From Chytriomyces cf. hyalinus JEL632 (Eukaryota > Chytridiomycota > Chytridiomycetes > Chytridiales > Chytriomycetaceae), in NCBI GenBank assembly GCA_025435555.1, contig JAIWWG010000081.1:91969-155968 (forward strand): a stretch of 64,000 bases of DNA. The letters are read 5' to 3'. The translations under genes and the position numbers were made by a program. The notes beneath the pieces were generated by a model. It did not search any database. It was not told the origin of the DNA and worked only from the letters and a program-made list of their open reading frames with translations. Positions 60,158 to 64,000 of this stretch are shown in pieces. Within the stretch, counting starts at the first letter, position 1, and each line of letters opens with the position of its first letter.

Positions 60158-61306
60158 ATGCACCTGTCCACTCTCACCCTCGCCGCCGCTATGGCCGTCG
60201 TGTCCGTGCACGCCAACTCCAGCAACCTCCGTGCCAAGCTCAGTGTGAAGCAGGCCAACTACAACGGATACTCCACCGACACCCCATTCCGATGCGGCTC
60301 TTCCTGGTTCGACGCCAACGACCACTGCGGCGCTCCATGCCCATCTGGAAAGGACTTTGAATGCAGCTACGGCGAAAAGTGCTTTAGAGATCTGCAAAAG
60401 ACGTGTGACGGCAAGTACCAGCAGCCACCCCAGCAATACTACGAGCCAAAATACGAGCAGCCCAAATACGAGCCAAAGTATCAGCCGGAATACCAGCCAC
60501 AATACCAGCCGCAACAGCCTCAGTACCTTCCCCCACAACCCCAATATGACCCTAAGCAACCAGCCCCACCAACCAAAACTCCCACTGGTCAACCACCTTC
60601 CGGCCCATCTGGCCCATCCGGTCCAAGTGGTCCTTCTGGCCCCTCTGGACAGCCATCTGGCCCCTCTGGACAGCCATCAGGACCATCAGGCCCATCAGGA
60701 CCATCAGGCCCATCAGGACCATCAGGCCCATCAGGACCATCAGGACCATCAGGCCCATCAGGACCATCAGGCCCATCAGGACCATCAGGCCCATCAGGAC
60801 CATCAGGACCATCTGGCCCAGCGGGACCTTCTGGTCCTTCCGGCCCTGGCGCGACCAACGGAACCACCACTGCTCCAGGCATCCCAGACTGCGCTGCCGC
60901 TGTTGCATCCATGGAAAAGTTCCTCGTGGACTGTAAATTCAACATCACTTCCCCAGAAACCCCATCCGTCGCCGCCGTCCAATGCATCTGCGCTTCATGG
61001 AAGTCTGACCTGCAACCCTTCCTGACCCAGCTCCCATCTTCATGCGGTGCATCCATTGCTCCAGGCCAGGAAGCCGCCTTCAACGCTGCCGTTCAAGAAC
61101 AGGAACGTACCCTTGGAAGCGCCTGTGCTGCATTGACCGGAGCCGGACCAGGCACAAACACCTCTTCTGCAGCTGCTGGTGCCAATAATGTGACTGGAGT
61201 TCAGCTTAACGCCGTGAATGGTGGTGGCCCGTCCTCCAGTGGTGCAGCCTCCCTTGTCGGACAATTTGCGACTGTGGTGATGGCGGCCGTGTTTATGATG
61301 CTGTAG
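60158..61306 (+). CDS. Secreted collagen-like protein with CGxSW Cys domain and GPI-type tail
   Basis: A single exon of 382 residues. A signal peptide (MHLSTLTLAAAMAVVSVHAN) precedes a six-cysteine domain (FRCGSSWFDANDHCGAPCPS, then GKDFECSYGEKCF) of the CGxSWxDA type found in chytrid, oomycete and diatom secreted proteins and thought to bind carbohydrate. Tyr/Gln/Pro-rich repeats (YEPKYEQPKY, YQPQYQPQ) and then about 25 Gly-Pro-Ser triplets, interspersed with GQ, follow. A second Cys-rich domain (DCAAAVASMEKFLVDCKF, then CICASW, and later SCGAS and SACAAL) and a Ser-rich linker lead to a C-terminal hydrophobic tail (LVGQFATVVMAAVFMML), consistent with GPI attachment. A cell-wall or adhesin role is inference. 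The Gly-Pro-Ser block is a recent 18-bp minisatellite in the DNA. Confidence 0.88.
   Translation: MHLSTLTLAAAMAVVSVHANSSNLRAKLSVKQANYNGYSTDTPFRCGSSWFDANDHCGAPCPSGKDFECSYGEKCFRDLQKTCDGKYQQPPQQYYEPKYEQPKYEPKYQPEYQPQYQPQQPQYLPPQPQYDPKQPAPPTKTPTGQPPSGPSGPSGPSGPSGPSGQPSGPSGQPSGPSGPSGPSGPSGPSGPSGPSGPSGPSGPSGPSGPSGPSGPSGPSGPAGPSGPSGPGATNGTTTAPGIPDCAAAVASMEKFLVDCKFNITSPETPSVAAVQCICASWKSDLQPFLTQLPSSCGASIAPGQEAAFNAAVQEQERTLGSACAALTGAGPGTNTSSAAAGANNVTGVQLNAVNGGGPSSSGAASLVGQFATVVMAAVFMML
60601..60846 (+). repeat. GPS-coding minisatellite
   Basis: Tandem copies of the 9-base ggcccatca and ggaccatca steps, often alternating as an 18-base unit, encode Gly-Pro-Ser. The central copies (60680-60810) are nearly perfect, while both ends are diverged (tctggc, tccggt), the usual pattern of copy-number change by slippage. 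Confidence 0.85.
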
Positions 61307-61921
61307 ACTTTTCTTTTTGTTATGAAGGCATGAAGCGTGCTTCCAGTTTTATTTCTTTATAGTTTGTGTTGTCGTTGTCTTACGATAAAAACGGGCATTG
61401 TGCTTATCATTGCATGCACTTCTCTTTGTTTTTCGTTGACTTGGCCTTTCTCTCTTTTGTTCAATCCGACTCCCAAGACTGGGCAACAAAGAGTCCGCAA
61501 AGCACAGCCTTCAACTTTGTCAGCTCACAACTCCTTCGAAATACCAACTATCATATATAAAGCTCGTTGTATACTCTCCTGGTGGTGGGAGTCTCGATAT
61601 CAACGAACGCCCCCTTCTTAATTCTGCGGAAATAAAGCGCATCTCCTTTCGCGTTCTGCGGTTCTTTCAAATTTGCGTGCAGGTTCTCATTGAAACGTAG
61701 GCGTTCCAGTTTTGGGAGCTGTCTAATCGAGGAAACGATGGCTGTAACCATCCCATTAAAGGAAGTCAACAAAGGCGATGATGGTAGTTTCAAGCACAGA
61801 AGATGAAGCAATGCTTTTTGAAACCAACTTATCATATTATTTAACTACTCGATACCTTGAAAGACGACCACGTTAAATTACAACATCAAAAGTAACCAAC
61901 AAACTTGCACAGAAAAACATT
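61307..61921. other. Intergenic region with a possible LRR fragment
   Basis: The minus frame 61551-61835 contains SSIRQLPKLERLRFNENLHA, which resembles a leucine-rich repeat and may be a relic of an LRR gene. No start or neighbouring repeats support a functional gene. Confidence 0.4.
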
Positions 61922-62240
61922 TCAGCGTTGTCGCACAGACAAATGAACATTTCCCTCCGTCAAGCTACGCCTCTTGATGCTTGAGGCACTCATGCTCGAA
62001 AGTCCGCCAATCAACCCATCGTGGTCGTCTTTTACATCTTCCCACTCATCTCCCTCATGACCCTTTGTTTACAAGTACGGAAATAAGGGAACATCAGTAG
62101 GTATATAATGTCAAACAGTGACAAGAGCCGGGTTTTACCCAGTTGAAACTCCCGCCGCCGCCCTTCTTTCCCGTCTCGGCTTTACCACTTCGGCCGCCAG
62201 GGTGTGCGCGGTTCTCTTTGCTTTTGTTGGTACGTGCCAT
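61922..62240 (-). CDS. Small basic protein with KGGGGSFNWG-GDEWED motif
   Basis: Two exons. Exon 1 (62240-62139) encodes MARTNKSKENRAHPGGRSGK, then AETGKKGGGGSFNW. A GT-AG intron (62063-62138) follows, and exon 2 gives GHEGDEWEDVKDDHDGLIGG and ends SVRQR, 80 residues in all. The Gly-rich FNWG/GDE block resembles the short conserved motif of SERBP1/PDCD4-like RNA-binding proteins (KGGxGxxNWGxxGDE), but the protein is far shorter and the match is brief. The join keeps this motif intact, which supports the gene call. A role in ribosome or mRNA binding is inference. Confidence 0.6.
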
Positions 62241-63350
62241 TCTTTTCTTTTTTTTGTTTAGTTTTTGTTTCGTATTCCTTTGAGGCGGAATGTGAGTTTT
62301 TGAAAGGAAGACGCCACAATTGTTTTTGTTTATATTTTCCAATATTTTCCAATATTTTCCGACTTATTTTTCTGTTTTACCACACAAACGAGGCGCCAAA
62401 AAAGGTGTTGGAAAAAGAGAACGTGGTCAGCGCATGGCATTCTGCGAAGTTACTACAGGGCCCTGTGGTCAAGTTCTATGCCTCATTCTAGTGATTCGAA
62501 ACTTCCTATCCCACTTCAACCGCCACCACGATACCCTTCATTCCCACGCGTCATACAAATTCCTCATGGCTGGCGGCGAGCCGTTTCAACTGGAAAATGC
62601 ACGGGACCGCATCTAGATCGTGTCTATCTCGGACTTTTCAATCAAAAGAACCCCTCCTGCGCTTTTGAATTTGACTGGCGGACTTCAAAAACTTGACGAT
62701 ATGTTTGAAACGTCATTAGTTGAAGAAGGCATGAGCGTGTTTCTCTTTATGAACTGAAGAACACCCTCTTGCAGATCCACCATGCTTGGAAAGAATACGC
62801 GAATAGGCTCCAAGTAATTGACGCGTCAACGGTGGCATTGAGTAGAGAACAGCTCGCCGCAATGGAGGGAAATACGTCATCCGATCGAAAACTAACAAAC
62901 TATGGCGTCTTGCGGCAGGGGGATTCTGCAACGTTTCAAGATGGCGTCAGTAGAAGTAGGGTACAGCATGGTAGTGGGAGTGTGTGAGTATGCCCCAGAT
63001 ACTGATTCAGTGTACGAAATTTTGTGATTTCGAGACCTTTCTCTGGGCGTCAGCGTCTGTACACGCTTCGCTACATTGACAACAGCATTGTCAAAACTGT
63101 GCGTAAGGCAAAAGAACCATTTCTGGTTTCTGCCTACCGTCAGTCATGATTCCAATTCCCGACGCGAAAATACAAGCTCTTCCATGGACTGCTGTGCTTG
63201 CGTAGAAAGAGTTGCCAGTCATGGCTTCAACGAGCGCAACGCGGTTATCGCTTCAGGCAATCCAGGATTTCGAACGAGCGCAAAGATGCCCTACTGAACA
63301 CCTGAAAAATGTAATTGTAGTGTAGAAATAAAGCCTGTCCTAAAAATGGA
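62241..63350. other. Unresolved region, possible multi-exon gene on the plus strand
   Basis: Plus-strand frames give MPHSSDSKLPIPLQPPPRYP and IPHGWRRAVS (62478 onward), then in a shifted frame LLNLTGGLQKLDDMFETSLV, and after a plausible acceptor (cttgcag at 62769) IHHAWKEYANRLQVIDASTV. They might belong to one spliced gene, but frames conflict near 62590-62660 and I cannot identify a family. Farther on (63076-63297) an open frame has no features. A triplicated ttccaatattttccaata-like run lies at 62336-62360. Confidence 0.35.
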
Positions 63351-63770
63351 ATGACCGAATTCTCAGATTTCCACAGCTACGTGTCCGAAATCGCTCGACT
63401 CGAGCACTCTGAAAAACAGCAGCAGCCACAGCAACCACAGGCACCGCTGCAAACGCAGCCACCAACCCAATCAAAAGCGCAACAGCAGCAGCCTCAGAAG
63501 CAGTCACAACGACAACCATCGCAACAACAACAACACCAACATCAACAACAACAACAGCAACAACAGCTGCAACAACAGCTGCAACAACAGTACCAGCAGC
63601 GTCAATCAAAGCAGCCAAACCAACCGCAACCGCAACTGCAACCGCAACCGCAACTGGCTGACTCACTGCTGCAGGAACTTTGCTCAGTCGTCAATCAGAT
63701 CCAGATCTTCGACGAATTGGCCAAATTAGAGTCGAACCCCGAAAGCCGGACGACTCACGAGTCTGCGTAA
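63351..63770 (+). CDS. Gln-rich protein or fragment
   Basis: The ORF opens MTEFSDFHSYVSEIARLEHS, runs through about 80 residues that are mostly Gln and Pro (repeated caa/cag), and ends with LLQELCSVVNQIQIFDELAK before a stop. The short flanking parts look helical. It could be a small transcription-type protein, an exon of a longer gene, or the start of a retroelement Gag. Nothing decides between these. Confidence 0.35.
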   Translation: MTEFSDFHSYVSEIARLEHSEKQQQPQQPQAPLQTQPPTQSKAQQQQPQKQSQRQPSQQQQHQHQQQQQQQQLQQQLQQQYQQRQSKQPNQPQPQLQPQPQLADSLLQELCSVVNQIQIFDELAKLESNPESRTTHESA

Positions 63771-64000
63771 TGAACGAACTCGTATCATGAGACACCAAAT
63801 GCTCTTGATCATCAGTTGGACATGGCTGCCTCAGTAGCTCAACATTTCCAAGAAATGCTCAAACCAATGTTGGATGAGATGGCTGCCCGCGAAGCTTGAC
63901 ACGTCGAAGAAATATCCGCTGTGAGATCCGAGCTCAAATCGGTAGAAATATCCGCAGTGAGATCCGAACTGGCAGCCCCCAAAGCTCAAAATTTGGCAGA
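63771..64000. other. Window end with 38-bp tandem repeat
   Basis: Two copies of a unit containing gaaatatccgctgtgagatc lie at about 63909-63946 and 63947-63980 and would encode the heptad-like ISAVRSEL twice. The frame upstream (AASVAQHFQEMLKPMLDEMA) has a stop at 63897. The region may be a decayed coiled-coil or Gag sequence that continues beyond the window. Confidence 0.4.

Noticed and set aside
60552-61083. Minus-strand Asp-Gly-Pro and Met-Val-Leu repeat frames
   Set aside because: They are mirror frames of the Gly-Pro-Ser minisatellite in the plus-strand gene.
62478-62696. Methyl-CpG-binding domain or RNase P Pop4 subunit
   Set aside because: IPHGWRR and HHAWKEY recall short pieces of these families, but the following conserved residues are absent and the frames conflict.

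Overview
The window is eukaryotic nuclear DNA, most likely from a zoosporic (chytrid-type) fungus. The genes have many short GT-AG introns (about 50-110 bases), and several families are fungal or typically eukaryotic: a ChAP-family exomer subunit, phosphofructokinase with an extra N-terminal domain, Hir1, Mago nashi, a Sac/5-phosphatase fusion, and secreted Cys-rich and GPI-type proteins. A decayed Crinkler (CRN)-type P-loop gene is also present, a family that is abundant in chytrids. The placement is an inference from gene content; no rRNA or other marker is present.

Layout. 1-13.2 kb is an ordinary gene-dense core: OPT oligopeptide transporter (+), kelch-type membrane protein (-), ER-membrane J protein of the DNAJB12/14 type (+), and a ChAP/exomer subunit (-). 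14.57-30.23 kb is an accessory island. Two near-identical arms of about 4.2 kb lie in inverted orientation (14571-18802 and 26026-30229) around a 7.2-kb spacer. The spacer holds a broken leucine-rich-repeat gene, a pair of 59-bp nested-palindrome repeats, two small Cys-rich surface-protein genes, a pepsin-like aspartic protease and a short-chain dehydrogenase. Each arm carries one intact five-exon gene of unknown function and a CRN header. The right arm is bounded by a 64-bp direct repeat and runs into a decayed CRN gene (to 32.7 kb). 33.4-49 kb is core again: Mago nashi and HIR1 (divergent, 59 bases between start codons), an ABHD1/3-type alpha/beta hydrolase, a synaptojanin-like phosphoinositide phosphatase, a small secreted protein, and phosphofructokinase. 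49.2-56.2 kb is a ZIP metal transporter whose third intron is occupied by a complete, apparently very young Ty1/copia retrotransposon in antisense orientation. Its polyprotein has an RRM-like domain where the CCHC zinc knuckle is expected. 56.7-64 kb holds a GCFC/PAXBP1-type protein, a collagen-like (Gly-Pro-Ser) secreted protein with a Cys-rich CGxSW domain, a small two-exon basic protein, an unresolved region and a Gln-rich ORF.

Functionally the core genes are unlinked housekeeping: peptide uptake, ER folding, Golgi-to-surface sorting, chromatin and mRNA handling, phosphoinositide turnover, glycolysis and metal uptake. The main novelty is in the inverted-repeat island with its undescribed gene and in the RRM-carrying copia element.

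Exon joins were worked out by eye from reading frame, GT-AG sites and family conservation. CDS coordinates span introns.
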